64,000 nucleotides of DNA from DATBRV01 sp036560145 (lineage in GTDB: Bacteria > Myxococcota_A > UBA9160 > SMWR01). The stretch is from contig DATBRV010000078.1 in NCBI GenBank assembly GCA_036560145.1, positions 1-64,000 on the forward strand. Reading direction: 5' to 3'. Under the pieces are notes generated by a model that was not told where the DNA came from, searched no databases, and saw only the letters and a list, made by a program, of their open reading frames with translations. The translations under genes were made by a program, and so were the position numbers. Every line of letters begins with the position of its first letter. Position 1 is the stretch's first letter. Positions 1 through 9,010 of the stretch are shown in pieces.

Positions 1-2176
1 TGTCCGCCACGCTCGCGCTCTCGGGCAGCGCGGTCTTCGCCTCCTGGGCGAGGTCGAGCGCGCGATCGAGGTTCTGCCCGTTGTCGGCGAACAGATACGC
101 CAGGTTGTTCTTCGCTTCACTCAAGTTCGGGTCGAGCCGGATCGCGTCTTCGTAGCGCTGCTGCGCGCGGTCGCGCTGGCCGCCGAGCTCGTAGAGCACG
201 CCGAGGAAGTGGTGCACGTTCGCCTGGTCCGGGTGGACCTCCACCGCCTTCTCGTACGTCTTGACCGTCTCCTCGAGACGGCCCGTCGCCGAGTAGAAGC
301 GCGCCAGCCGTTCGTAGCCCGTCAAATCGCCCGGATCCAGCTCGATCGCCTTCTTGAACATCGTCTCGGCATCCGCAGGACGACCGGTCATCTCCGCCAG
401 GACGCCGCCGAGCTGCTGCAGCTTGGCGTTCTCCGGTTCCGCTGCGATCGCCGCATCGATGCGCGCGGCCGACTCGGGCAATCGCTTCTCGTAGGCATCC
501 AGGCTCAGCAGGTTCGTCAGGACCTCGGGATTGCGCGGCGCAGCCGCGTCGGCGAGCTCGAGGTACTTGCGCGCCTCCTTGTACTCGCCGAGCGCGAGGT
601 GCACGCGGCCGAGCGCGTAGTTGCCCTCGGCGCCGCGCTTGGATTCCTCGATCTGGTTGAGCTCGCGCTTCGCTTCCTGGACCTTGCCGAGCCTCACGAA
701 GCTCTGCGCGATCAGCAGCCGCATCTCGATGTTTCCCGGCTGCTGCGCGAGGTAACGGCGCGCCGCTTCGATGGCGTACTCGTCCTCTCCGAGCGCCGAG
801 TGGACCTTCGCGAGCACCTGCTGCGCCTGGTAGAGGTTGGCGTCGATCTCGAGGGAGCGCGCGAGCTCGTTGCGAGCCGCGGCGTGGTCGCCCTTGCTCG
901 CGAGCGCGGTGCCGAGCACGAAGTAGGCCTCCGCCCAGTTCGGCTTGGAATTGATGGCGGTGCGGATCGCGGTGATCGCATCGTCCGTCTTCTTGGTGGC
1001 GAGGTCGACCTTCGCCTGGATGAAGAGCGCCCCGGGGTTGGTCGGCTCCTTGGCGAGGACCTTGTCGACGATCTCGCGACCCTCCGCGATCTTCGCGGTG
1101 TCGTTCTCCTTGAAGCCGATCTCGACCAGGAGCTCCGACTTTCGCAGCAGCGAGTTCTCGTCGTCCGGCGCGACCGCCAGCGCCTGCTCGGCGGCGGCCA
1201 GCGCGCCGTCGGAGTCGTTCAGCCGCGCGCGATAGGCCGCCAGGATCAGGTAGGGCTTCGGATCGTCGGGCTTGGCCTGGGTGGCCTGTTCGATCAGCGC
1301 GCGCGCCTTGACCTCGTCGCCTTGCGCGGAGTGAAAACGCGCGAGCAGGTAGATCAGCTCGACCGAGTCCGGGTGCTGCGAGATCCCCTCCTCGAGCAGC
1401 TTCACGATGTCTTCGAAGCGATCGCGCCGATAGTAGAAGTTGGCGAGCGCCCCATACGCGTCGGGCAGCTGCTCGGGCTTGGCGACCTCGATCGCCTTGC
1501 GGAAGGACGCTTCCGATTCCTGGCTGCGCTCGTCCTTGTAGGCGCGGGTCAGGAAGCGCCCGTACTCGATGTAGCTGTTCATGTCGGGCGAGACCGCGAG
1601 GGCCTTCGTGTACAGCTCGTCGGCGCGCGCGAAGTCCTTCCGGTTGTCGAAGCTCATCGCGAGGACGCGCAGGGCCCCCGGATCCTCGGGACCGACCTCG
1701 ACCGCCTTCTCGAACGCCTGGTGGGCCTCGTCCTTGCGCTTGAGCACCTGGAGCGACTGACCCTTCATCACGTAGCCCGCGATGTTCTTCGGGTCGGCGG
1801 CGATCACCGCCTCGCTCTGCCCGAGCGCTTCCTCGGACTCGCCCGCGAGGATCGCCAGCTGCGCGAACGCGACCCTCGCCTCGAGGTTCGCGGGATCCAG
1901 CCGGACGGTCTCGCGCAGCTCCCAGAAGCCCTCGCGGGGCTGGTTGTTGCGCAGGTAGGCCTTGGCGAGCGCGTAGTGGGCCGGAGCGTGGTTGGGGTCG
2001 ATCTGGAGCACGCTCTTGTACTCGATGAGCGCCTCCGCCTTCTTGTCCGCCTCGGCGTACTCGTCCCCGCGGGCCATGTGCTCGGCGAGCTTCGCCTCGT
2101 CCGACTGGCACGCCAGGGCCCCGGCCAGCAGCAGGGCGAGGATCGAGACCCGTAGCGTGAACGAACGCATGGACAT
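1..2176 (-). CDS. PrsT-like TPR-repeat lipoprotein (partial, C-terminus beyond window)
   Basis: The frame stays open from the ATG at 2176 to base 1, giving 725 visible residues and no stop, so the C-terminus is missing. An ATG two codons on (2170) is an alternative start. The N-terminus is a hydrophobic signal ending ...AGALAC, a plausible but not ideal lipobox, so the protein is probably an outer-membrane-anchored periplasmic lipoprotein. The rest is helical repeats of TPR type (for example EALIEYKSVLQIDPN, then ...AIELDPGDLTGYERLARFY). Length and layout match the PEP-CTERM-system TPR lipoprotein PrsT (about 900 residues, family knowledge). It is the last visible gene of a long minus-strand polysaccharide operon, 97 bases after a sigma-54 regulator gene. 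Its likely role is scaffolding of export or exosortase components; this is inferred from family and context. Confidence 0.85.
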   Translation of the reverse strand, partial: MSMRSFTLRVSILALLLAGALACQSDEAKLAEHMARGDEYAEADKKAEALIEYKSVLQIDPNHAPAHYALAKAYLRNNQPREGFWELRETVRLDPANLEARVAFAQLAILAGESEEALGQSEAVIAADPKNIAGYVMKGQSLQVLKRKDEAHQAFEKAVEVGPEDPGALRVLAMSFDNRKDFARADELYTKALAVSPDMNSYIEYGRFLTRAYKDERSQESEASFRKAIEVAKPEQLPDAYGALANFYYRRDRFEDIVKLLEEGISQHPDSVELIYLLARFHSAQGDEVKARALIEQATQAKPDDPKPYLILAAYRARLNDSDGALAAAEQALAVAPDDENSLLRKSELLVEIGFKENDTAKIAEGREIVDKVLAKEPTNPGALFIQAKVDLATKKTDDAITAIRTAINSKPNWAEAYFVLGTALASKGDHAAARNELARSLEIDANLYQAQQVLAKVHSALGEDEYAIEAARRYLAQQPGNIEMRLLIAQSFVRLGKVQEAKRELNQIEESKRGAEGNYALGRVHLALGEYKEARKYLELADAAAPRNPEVLTNLLSLDAYEKRLPESAARIDAAIAAEPENAKLQQLGGVLAEMTGRPADAETMFKKAIELDPGDLTGYERLARFYSATGRLEETVKTYEKAVEVHPDQANVHHFLGVLYELGGQRDRAQQRYEDAIRLDPNLSEAKNNLAYLFADNGQNLDRALDLAQEAKTALPESASVAD

Positions 2177-2273
2177 GAAGACACCCCGTGAGGAATTCGA
2201 GTTCCCTGGCCGGTCGGCAGCTCGGACCCGAGGGCGGGCCGGGCGGGTAAGGTTCATGCAAGCGTCGGCGGAA

Positions 2274-3740
2274 TCAAGGGGCTCCCGGAGTCCGCGAGGT
2301 TCTGGGGCGTCCGCCCCCCGGCGCGGCGTCCTCGGGCGGGCGGTTCCGCCGCCAGGCCGGGTGGGTGATGCCCATCCGCCGGATCATGTAGTTGAGCTTG
2401 CGCCGGCTGATGCCGAGCAGCTTGGCCGCGTCCTTCTGGAGGAACTGGCTGCGGCGCAGCGCCTCCAGCACGAGCCCCCGCTCCAGCTCGCGCAGCGGCA
2501 TCCCGCCGGGCGGCAGCTCCGGCCGCCAGTCGCCGGCGGTCGCCGGCTCGGCGCTCGCAGGCAGCGCGAGATCGGCGGCGTCGACCCGGGGCCCCTCCGC
2601 CATCAACACGCCACGCTCGAGCGTGTTGTGCAGCTCGCGCACGTTTCCGGGCCAGGCATGGCCGCGGATCCGCGCCAGCGCTTCGTCCGTGAAGCCGCGC
2701 ACCGCGCGGCCGGTCTCGCGGCTGAAGCAGCGCAGGAAGTGGTGCGCGAGCGCGAGCAGGTCGTCCGGACGCTCCCGCAGCGGCGGAAGGTGGATGCGGA
2801 TCACGTTCAAGCGGAAGAAGAGATCCTCGCGAAAGGAGCCCGCTCGCATGCGCGCTTCCAGGTCCTGGTTCGTCGCCGACACCAGTCGGGCGTCGGTGCG
2901 CAGCACGCGGGTCCCTCCCAGGCGCTGGAACTCCTGGTCCTGGAGCACGCGCAGCAGCTTCGCCTGGATCGCCGGCGACATGTCGCCCACCTCGTCGAGG
3001 AAGAGCGTCCCGCCGCTCGCCTGCTCGAAGCGGCCGATGCGCTGGCGGTCGGCGCCGGTGAAGGCGCCGCGTTCGTGGCCGAAGAGCTCCGACTCCAGGA
3101 GCGTCTCCGGGAGCGCGGCGCAGTTCACCTTCACGAGCGGACCCTCGGCGCGGGGAGAAGAGCGGTGGATCAGGCTCGCGATCAGCTCCTTGCCGGTCCC
3201 CGTCTCGCCGGTGATCAGCACCGTCGACCGCGTCGGCGCCACGCGCAGCGCGAGGTCGACGGCCGCGCGCAGCGCGGGGCTGTCGCCGACGATCTCCTGC
3301 GCGGCGCTCCGCGCGGCCCGCTCCGCGCGCAGCTCGGTCACCTCGGCCAACAGCCGGCGATGCTCGACCGCGCGCGCCACCCGCAGCTCGATCTGCTCGA
3401 GGTCGACGGGCTTCTGGACGAAGTCGAAGGCTCCGGAGCGCATGGCCTCGACGGCGGTCTCGATCGAGCCGTACGCGGTCATCAGCAGCACGCTGGTGCG
3501 GGGATCGCGCTCGCGCGCCGCGCGCAGCACCGAGAGCCCATCCGCGCCCGGCAGGCGCACGTCGGTCAGGACCACGTCGAAGGGCTCGCGGCCGGGGTCG
3601 TGGATCCACGCCAGCGCCTCGTCGCCGCTGGCCGCTTCCTCGACGTCGCAGCCGGCCCCGCGCAGCGCGAACGCCACGCCGCCCCGCAGCGAATCGTTGT
3701 CCTCGACCACCAGGATCCGGACGTCGGGGGCCGGGTTCAC
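2274..3740 (-). CDS. Sigma-54-dependent response regulator, NtrC family
   Basis: 488 residues from a GTG start that overlaps the kinase stop by four bases (GTGA), which fixes the start. Order of domains: receiver (about 8-122) with phospho-acceptor Asp60 in VVLTDVRLPG and Lys110; AAA+ sigma-54 interaction domain with Walker A GETGTGKE (178-185), the sigma-54-contacting GAFTGA loop (225-230) and Walker B GTLFLDE (244-250); and a C-terminal Fis-type helix-turn-helix (DAAKLLGISRRKLNYMIRRMGI). All parts needed to activate sigma-54 promoters are intact. The upstream kinase gene is its probable partner. It may act on the sigma-54 promoters at 19.4-19.6 kb, but a second NtrC-type regulator sits there too, so which one does is open. 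Confidence 0.93.
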   Translation of the reverse strand: MNPAPDVRILVVEDNDSLRGGVAFALRGAGCDVEEAASGDEALAWIHDPGREPFDVVLTDVRLPGADGLSVLRAARERDPRTSVLLMTAYGSIETAVEAMRSGAFDFVQKPVDLEQIELRVARAVEHRRLLAEVTELRAERAARSAAQEIVGDSPALRAAVDLALRVAPTRSTVLITGETGTGKELIASLIHRSSPRAEGPLVKVNCAALPETLLESELFGHERGAFTGADRQRIGRFEQASGGTLFLDEVGDMSPAIQAKLLRVLQDQEFQRLGGTRVLRTDARLVSATNQDLEARMRAGSFREDLFFRLNVIRIHLPPLRERPDDLLALAHHFLRCFSRETGRAVRGFTDEALARIRGHAWPGNVRELHNTLERGVLMAEGPRVDAADLALPASAEPATAGDWRPELPPGGMPLRELERGLVLEALRRSQFLQKDAAKLLGISRRKLNYMIRRMGITHPAWRRNRPPEDAAPGGGRPRTSRTPGAP

Positions 3741-4888
3741 GCGCCTCCCTCCCCCGACACGGGAATGCGCACGCGGAAGGTCGCGCCCACGCCGGGCACG
3801 CTCTCGAGCTCGAGCACGCCGCCGTGGCTCGCGACGAATTTCTGGGCCAGCGCGAGCCCCACCCCCGAGCCCCGCTCCTTGGTGGTGAAGAACGGGTAGA
3901 AGATCTTCTCGCGCAGCGCCTCGGGAACGCCGGGGCCGGTGTCGGAGACCGCGATCGCGATCTCGCGCACCGCCTCCGCCGGCGACGCGGCGGCCTGGCC
4001 GTCGGCGCCGACCCGCACGGGGCGGGCGGCGGGATCCGCGAGCCGCGCCTTCACGCAGAGCAGGAGCCGCGCGGGCCGCTGCGGCGCGTTCATCGCCTCC
4101 AGCGCGTTCAGGATCAGGTTGGTCACGACGCCGCGCAGGAGCTCGGGGTCGACCAGCAGCTCGGGCAGGTCCGGCGCGTAGCGGCGCTCGATCTCTCCCG
4201 CGAACGGCACCCGCCCGGTCGCCGTGCGCAGCGACTGCTCGACCAGCTCCCGGACGTCGACCGGTCGGCGCGAGAGCGAAACCGGCCGCACGAACTCGAG
4301 GCTCGCGGTGATCGAATCCGCCACGGCGCGCAGCTCGCTCCGCAGCTGGCTGAGCAGCGCCAGCTCCTCGGGCCGATCTTCGAGGCGCCGCTTGAGCAAA
4401 CCCGCGAGCACCTCCATGCTCGCGAGCGGGTTGCGGATCTCGTGCGCCATTCCCGCCGCCATCTGTCCCAGCGCCGCGAGCCGCTCGCGCAGCCGCTCCT
4501 GCTCGTCGCCCCGCTCGAAGGGCGTCAGGTCGCGGAAGAGGATCGCCGCGCCGCGGATCCGGCCGTCGCCGTCGCGCACCGGCGCGAGCGTGAATCCGAT
4601 CGTGTGGTTGCGGGGGCCGGCGTCGCCGTCGAGCACCAGCTCGGCGCGGGAGAGGGGCGCGCGTCCGTCGAGCGTGTCGATCAGCAGGCGGGCCACCGCG
4701 GGCTGGCTGCGCAGGACCTCGCGGCAGTCGCGGCCGATCGCCGCGTCGGGCTCCCCCCGCGGGCAGCCGAGGATGCGCTGCGCCCCGGCGTTGAGGGTCA
4801 CCAGGCTGCCGGCCTGGTCGATCGCGACGATCCCCGAGGTCAGGGAGCCGAGGATCCACTCCTCGAACCGGTGCGCCGTCGCCTGCAT
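3737..4888 (-). CDS. Soluble PAS-domain sensor histidine kinase
   Basis: 383 residues with no transmembrane segment, so a cytoplasmic sensor. A PAS-like region (about 10-120) precedes the dimerisation/phospho-acceptor helix with His149 in GMAHEIRNPL. The ATPase domain follows, with an N box (NLILNALEAM), a G1 box (DTGPGVP), an F box (FYPFFTTKERGSG) and a G2 box (GVGLALAQKFV). It is the typical NtrB-like arrangement and overlaps the NtrC-type regulator by four bases, so the two form a two-component pair. It is unlike the PrsK kinase of PEP-CTERM systems, which is larger and membrane-bound (family knowledge). The ligand is unknown. No strong ribosome binding site is visible before the ATG, which lies six bases from a short GTTAC/GTAAC inverted repeat. 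Confidence 0.92.
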   Translation of the reverse strand: MQATAHRFEEWILGSLTSGIVAIDQAGSLVTLNAGAQRILGCPRGEPDAAIGRDCREVLRSQPAVARLLIDTLDGRAPLSRAELVLDGDAGPRNHTIGFTLAPVRDGDGRIRGAAILFRDLTPFERGDEQERLRERLAALGQMAAGMAHEIRNPLASMEVLAGLLKRRLEDRPEELALLSQLRSELRAVADSITASLEFVRPVSLSRRPVDVRELVEQSLRTATGRVPFAGEIERRYAPDLPELLVDPELLRGVVTNLILNALEAMNAPQRPARLLLCVKARLADPAARPVRVGADGQAAASPAEAVREIAIAVSDTGPGVPEALREKIFYPFFTTKERGSGVGLALAQKFVASHGGVLELESVPGVGATFRVRIPVSGEGGA

Positions 4889-4939
4889 GCGCAGTTACAT
4901 CGGCGTAACCGGGAGGCAGCTCAAGGCGGCGGGGCTTGC

Positions 4940-5620
4940 TCAGGCCTCGTCGGCCGCCGGGACCTGGTACTTCTTGCCTTCCTGCCGGAGCCACCCCTGC
5001 TCCTTCAGTCCCTTCACCACGCGCGTCACCGTCTCGCGCGAGGTGCCGACCATGTCGGCGATCTGCTGGTGCGTGAGCGCGGGCGTGGTGCGCCAGCCTC
5101 CCTCGACGGCCTCGTTCTTCGCCAGGCGTTGCAGGAGCCCCTGCGTGCGCTGCTTCACGCGCTGGAACGAGAGCGAGCTCGCGTGCTCGTCCACCTGGCG
5201 CACGCGGCGCGTGAGTTCCTTGATCACGGCCATGGCGATGTCGGGGCTGCGCCGCAGCACGCCCAGAAAGTCGCTGCGCGAGAGCGCGAGGATGCGCGTC
5301 TCCGCGAGCGTCTTCACGCTCGCGGAACGCGGCGAGTTGTCGAGCAGCGACATTTCGCCGAAGAACGAGCCGGGACCGAACAGCTCCAGGATCTTCTCGC
5401 GTCCGTCCCCCGAGAGCTTGGTCACCTTCACCTGGCCCTCGCGGATCACGTACATGTAGTCGCCGGGAAGCCCCTCTTCGACGATCGTCTTGTGCTTGGG
5501 AAAGCGCCGCTCGATCAGGAGCAACGCGATCGCCTCGAGGTCGGTATCGCTCACCTCCGCGAAGAGCGGAATCGTGCGAAGCGACTCGAGGGCTTCTCGG
5601 CTCCGTTGCATGGCGGACAT
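4940..5620 (-). CDS. Crp/Fnr-family transcription regulator
   Basis: 226 residues from the ATG at 5620, preferred because AAGGAGG lies just upstream; the in-frame ATG at 5635 would place that site inside the coding sequence. The cyclic-nucleotide-binding-type beta-roll (about 15-125) contains FFGEMSLLDNSPRSASV, with the Glu and Arg positions that bind the phosphate and ribose in Crp-type proteins. A C-terminal winged helix follows (LTHQQIADMVGTSRETVTRVVKGLKEQGWL). There is no N-terminal cysteine cluster, so it is not an oxygen-sensing Fnr. The gene lies between the sugar-nucleotide genes and the two-component pair in the same operon, suggesting cyclic-nucleotide control of exopolysaccharide synthesis; the ligand is inferred, not shown. 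Confidence 0.92.
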   Translation of the reverse strand: MSAMQRSREALESLRTIPLFAEVSDTDLEAIALLLIERRFPKHKTIVEEGLPGDYMYVIREGQVKVTKLSGDGREKILELFGPGSFFGEMSLLDNSPRSASVKTLAETRILALSRSDFLGVLRRSPDIAMAVIKELTRRVRQVDEHASSLSFQRVKQRTQGLLQRLAKNEAVEGGWRTTPALTHQQIADMVGTSRETVTRVVKGLKEQGWLRQEGKKYQVPAADEA

Positions 5621-5644
5621 GCGCCCTCCTTCCACCCCCCCGGG

Positions 5645-6730
5645 TTACGTGACGTCCGCTCGCCCGGTTCTCTTTAGCGCAGCGACGATCCGCCGCACCT
5701 CGGGGCTGCGCTCGAGGCGGGTCACGAGCAGGGCGTCGGGCGTATCGATCACCGCCAATCCCGATACCCCCAGCAATGCAATCGGACGCTCGAGACCCCA
5801 GACCAGGTTCCCTCCGGGCTCGTCGAAGGCGAGCTCTCCGGCGATCACCCGGCTCCGGCCGGGGCCGACCCCCAGCTCCTCCGCGAGCGAGGCCCAGGTT
5901 CCGACGTCGCTCCAGCGAAAGCGCACCGGCAGCGTGACGACGCGCCGGCTGCGCTCCATCACGGCCGCGTCGATCGGCAGCGACGGGGCGCGGCGGTAGG
6001 CGCGCGCGATCGCGTCCCGACCGGTGCGCCGCGGGCTCCCCCGCAGCGGGGCGAGCGCGCGGTGCAGCTGCGGCGCGCAGACCTCGATCTCCTGGAGGAT
6101 CGCGCGCGCGCTCCAGACGAAGATGCCGGCGTTCCACAGATGGCCGCCCTGGCGAAGGAAGCGCCGAGCGGTCGCGGCGTCCGGCTTCTCGACGAAGCGT
6201 CTGACATGGCGGAGCCCCGGATGCGCCCGGCCGAGCGGCGCGCCGGTCTGGATGTAGCCATACCCCGTGTCCGGTCGCGTCGGCGTCACGCCGAGCGTCA
6301 CCAACCAGCCGCCGGCGCCGGCCGCGCGGGCCGCGCGCCGGATGGCGGCCGCAAAGGCGGCGCCATCCGGGATGTGGTGATCGGCCGGCAGCACGGCCAG
6401 CACCGCTCCCGGGTCGACCGCGGCGATCCGCTCGGCCGCCCACGCGATCGCCATCGCGGTGTTGCGCCGGCTCGGCTCGACCAGCAGCCGGCGCGCGGGG
6501 ACCCCGGCCGCCTCGCGCACGGCGCGGGCGTGCTCGCGGCCGCAGACGACCCAGATCCGGTCCCGGCCCGCGAACCGGCGCGCTCGCGCCACGGTCGCCG
6601 CGAGCAGGCTGCCCCCGGCCACCACCTCGAGGACCGGCTTCGGGCGTCGCTGCCGCGACGCCGGCCAGAACCGTTCGCCGGCGCCGCCGGCCAGGATCAC
6701 CGCGTGCAGCGCGCCCCGGACAGGGCTCAT
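5645..6730 (-). CDS. manC: Mannose-1-phosphate guanylyltransferase
   Basis: 361 residues. It makes GDP-mannose from mannose-1-phosphate and GTP in the cytoplasm. The nucleotidyltransferase signature GGAGERFWPASRQRRPK is near the N-terminus, followed by EPSRRNTAMAIAWAA and LPADHHI, all typical of ManC/CpsB. FVEKPD and GIFVWSA appear in the middle. The C-terminal phosphomannose isomerase domain found in bifunctional AlgA/ManC is absent; a separate type I phosphomannose isomerase is encoded at 58170-59384. The start ATG overlaps the upstream ugd stop by four bases. A phosphomannomutase is not present in the window, so that step must be encoded elsewhere. Confidence 0.92.
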   Translation of the reverse strand: MSPVRGALHAVILAGGAGERFWPASRQRRPKPVLEVVAGGSLLAATVARARRFAGRDRIWVVCGREHARAVREAAGVPARRLLVEPSRRNTAMAIAWAAERIAAVDPGAVLAVLPADHHIPDGAAFAAAIRRAARAAGAGGWLVTLGVTPTRPDTGYGYIQTGAPLGRAHPGLRHVRRFVEKPDAATARRFLRQGGHLWNAGIFVWSARAILQEIEVCAPQLHRALAPLRGSPRRTGRDAIARAYRRAPSLPIDAAVMERSRRVVTLPVRFRWSDVGTWASLAEELGVGPGRSRVIAGELAFDEPGGNLVWGLERPIALLGVSGLAVIDTPDALLVTRLERSPEVRRIVAALKRTGRADVT

Positions 6731-8040
6731 CCGCGGCCGACGCCGACGTACCGGAAGCCGGCGGCGCGCACCGGCTCGGGCTTGTACACGTTGCGCAGGT
6801 CCACGATGGCGGGCGTGCGCAGCAGCGCCTTCACGCGCTCGAGATCGAGCATCCGGAACAGGTTCCATTCGGTGATGATGACCAGGACGTCGGCGCCCGC
6901 GCAGACGTCGTAGGCGTCCTCGCAGAGCGTGATGTCGGGAAGCAGCGGCTTCGCCACCGACATCGCCTGGGGGTCGAAGGCGCGCACCGCGGCGCCGCGC
7001 TCGAGCAGGCCCTGGATGATGTCGATCGAGGGCGCATCCCGCATGTCGTCGGTCTCGGGCTTGAAGGAGAGGCCGAGCACGCCCACCGTCTTGCCCTGCG
7101 CGTCGCCGCCGAGCGCGTCGACGATCTTCTCGATCATGCGCTCGCGCTGGCGCTGGTTGACGCGGATCACCGCCTCCACGACCTCGAGCCGCTCGCCGTG
7201 TTGGCCCGCGAAGTGGGCGACCGAGCGCGTGTCCTTGGGGAAGCAGGAGCCGCCGAAGCCGGGGCCCGCGTGCAGGAACTTGGAGCCGATGCGCCGGTCG
7301 AGGCCGATCGCGCGCGCGACCGCCTGCACGTCGGCGCCCACGCGCTCGCAAAGATTGGCGAACTCGTTGATGAAGGAGATCTTGGTGGCGAGCAATGCGT
7401 TCGCCGCGTACTTGGTGAGCTCCGCGGTCGGCACGTCGGTGAGCACGACCGGCGTCTCGTTCAGGTAGAGCGGCCGGTAGAGGTCCTTCAGGATCGCGAC
7501 CGCCTGATCGTCCTCGGTGCCGATCACGACCCGATCCGGGCGCATGAAATCGCTGATCGCCGCGCCCTCGCGCAGGAACTCGGGGTTGGAGGCGACGCTG
7601 AAGCGCCGCGATTCGCCGGCCCGCGCGAGCTCCTCGGCGATCCAGCCGCGCACCTTCGAGGAGGTGCCGACCGGCACCGTGCTCTTCGTGACGATCACCT
7701 TGTAGCCGTCGAGCACCCGGCCGATCTCCCGCGCGACCGCCTCTACCGCCGTGAGATCCGTGCTGCCGTCGCGCTGCGCGGGCGTGGAGACGGCGATGAA
7801 GACCACCAGCGACGCGCGCACCGCCTCCGCGGTATCGGTCGTGAACGAGAGCCGACCGGCGCGCAGGTTCCGCTCGACCACGTCCTGAAGACCGGGCTCG
7901 TAGATCGGAATCTCGCCCTTCTGGAGCGCCGCGATCTTGGCGGCGTCCTTGTCGGCGCAGACCACCTGCACGCCGAATTCCGCGAAGCAGGCGCCGGTCA
8001 CCAGACCGACATATCCGCTACCGACCACACAGACGTTCAT
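6727..8040 (-). CDS. ugd: UDP-glucose 6-dehydrogenase
   Basis: 437 residues. It oxidises UDP-glucose to UDP-glucuronate with two NAD+. The N-terminal Rossmann motif is VVGSGYVGLVTG (5-16). STVPVGTS and NPEFLREG mark the dinucleotide-binding and dimer regions, and the catalytic Cys266 lies in GFGGSCFPKDT. The C-terminal UDP-binding domain includes GLSFKPETDDMRDAPS. Length is typical of the bacterial family. It sits four bases from the epimerase gene upstream and overlaps manC downstream. With the 4-epimerase at 9007-9972 it would supply UDP-glucuronate and probably UDP-galacturonate, so the polymer is likely acidic (inference). Confidence 0.95.
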   Translation of the reverse strand: MNVCVVGSGYVGLVTGACFAEFGVQVVCADKDAAKIAALQKGEIPIYEPGLQDVVERNLRAGRLSFTTDTAEAVRASLVVFIAVSTPAQRDGSTDLTAVEAVAREIGRVLDGYKVIVTKSTVPVGTSSKVRGWIAEELARAGESRRFSVASNPEFLREGAAISDFMRPDRVVIGTEDDQAVAILKDLYRPLYLNETPVVLTDVPTAELTKYAANALLATKISFINEFANLCERVGADVQAVARAIGLDRRIGSKFLHAGPGFGGSCFPKDTRSVAHFAGQHGERLEVVEAVIRVNQRQRERMIEKIVDALGGDAQGKTVGVLGLSFKPETDDMRDAPSIDIIQGLLERGAAVRAFDPQAMSVAKPLLPDITLCEDAYDVCAGADVLVIITEWNLFRMLDLERVKALLRTPAIVDLRNVYKPEPVRAAGFRYVGVGRG

Positions 8041-8044
8041 CGGA

Positions 8045-9010
8045 TCAATCCCCCGTGGCAGCCTTCTGGTTGAAGCTCTCGGCCGTGCGACGCAGACCCT
8101 CGCGCAGATCGACCGCGGGCTCGAAGCCGAGCAGCTCGCGCGCGCGAGCGATGTCGGCGACGCTGTCGCGCACGTCGCCCTCCCGCGCCGGCGCGTGGCG
8201 CGCCGGCACCAGGGCGCCCGTGATCTCGCGGATCGCGCGCCAGAGTTCGTTGAGTGAGATCCGGCGACCGGTCGCGATGTTGATCACGGCGCCCGAAGCG
8301 CGCGCCGCGTCGGCGGCGAGCAGGTTCGCGCGCACCGCGTCCTGGACGTACACGAAGTCCCGCGTCTGCTCGCCGTCGCCGAAGATGGTGGCGCCCTCCC
8401 CTGCCAGCGCCGCGCAGATGAAGCGCGGGATCACGGCCGCGTACTCGCTCTTCGGATCCTGGCGCGGGCCGAAGATGTTGAAATAGCGCAGCGCGACCGT
8501 CTCGAGCCCGTACAGGCTGGTGTAGAGGCGGCAGTAGAGCTCTCCCGCGTGCTTCTGGAGCGCGTAGGGAGAGAGCGGCTCCGCGCCCATGCTCTCGACC
8601 TTGGGCAGCACCTCGCTGTTGCCGTAGGCCGCGGAGGACGCCGCGTAGACCACGCGGCGCACACCCGCCCGGCGCGCGGCTTCCAGCACCTGGAGGGTGC
8701 CATCGAGATTGATCGAGTTGGTCCGGAGGGGTTCCGCTACGGAGCGGGGAACCGAGGCCACTGCCGCCTGGTGGAAGACCACCTCGGCGCCTGCCGCGGC
8801 CCGCGCGAGCGCAGCCTCGTCGCGCACGTCGCCGCGGATCAGCTCGACGACGTCGGCAACCTCCGCGAGGTTCGCCTCCCGGCCGCTCGAGAAGTCGTCG
8901 AGCACGCGCACGCGCCAACCCTCGGCGACGAGGCCCGCGACCAGGTGCCCGCCGATGAAGCCGGCGCCCCCGGTGACGAGCGCGCTGCGCGAGCCCAGCC
9001 GGGCGCTCAT
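8045..9010 (-). CDS. NAD-dependent sugar epimerase, WbpP/Gne-like
   Basis: 321 residues, extended short-chain dehydrogenase fold. The NAD motif TGGAGFIG is at the N-terminus; the active site has Ser in ASSAAYGN and the YxxxK pair in SPYALQKHAGE. The stretch LRYFNIFGPRQDP plus YAAVIPRFI is characteristic of UDP-N-acetylglucosamine 4-epimerases of the WbpP type, so interconversion of UDP-GlcNAc and UDP-GalNAc (or the uronic acids) is the best guess. The ATG overlaps the preceding gene's stop by four bases. Substrate cannot be set from sequence alone; a GDP-sugar reductase role next to gmd is less likely given these motifs. Confidence 0.88.
   Translation of the reverse strand: MSARLGSRSALVTGGAGFIGGHLVAGLVAEGWRVRVLDDFSSGREANLAEVADVVELIRGDVRDEAALARAAAGAEVVFHQAAVASVPRSVAEPLRTNSINLDGTLQVLEAARRAGVRRVVYAASSAAYGNSEVLPKVESMGAEPLSPYALQKHAGELYCRLYTSLYGLETVALRYFNIFGPRQDPKSEYAAVIPRFICAALAGEGATIFGDGEQTRDFVYVQDAVRANLLAADAARASGAVINIATGRRISLNELWRAIREITGALVPARHAPAREGDVRDSVADIARARELLGFEPAVDLREGLRRTAESFNQKAATGD

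Noticed and set aside
209..2155. A long plus-strand open frame opposite the TPR gene
   Set aside because: Leu/Arg/Val-rich shadow of a GC-rich repeat gene; no domain, and the minus-strand frame gives clean TPR repeats with a lipoprotein signal.
4894..4909. GTTAC-N6-GTAAC inverted repeat just before the kinase gene, as an operator
   Set aside because: Arms of five bases only, inside an operon and six bases from the start codon; chance is likely.
2274..6443. A continuous minus-strand frame of about 1390 codons through regulator, kinase, Crp and manC regions
   Set aside because: Only the last 488 codons read as a protein family (the NtrC-type regulator); the rest is low-complexity Arg/Ala/Gly text antisense to codon bias of the true genes in other frames.
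8045..9010. GDP-4-keto-6-deoxymannose reductase as partner of gmd
   Set aside because: LRYFNIFGPRQDP and related blocks fit UDP-GlcNAc 4-epimerases better than Rmd or GMER enzymes.
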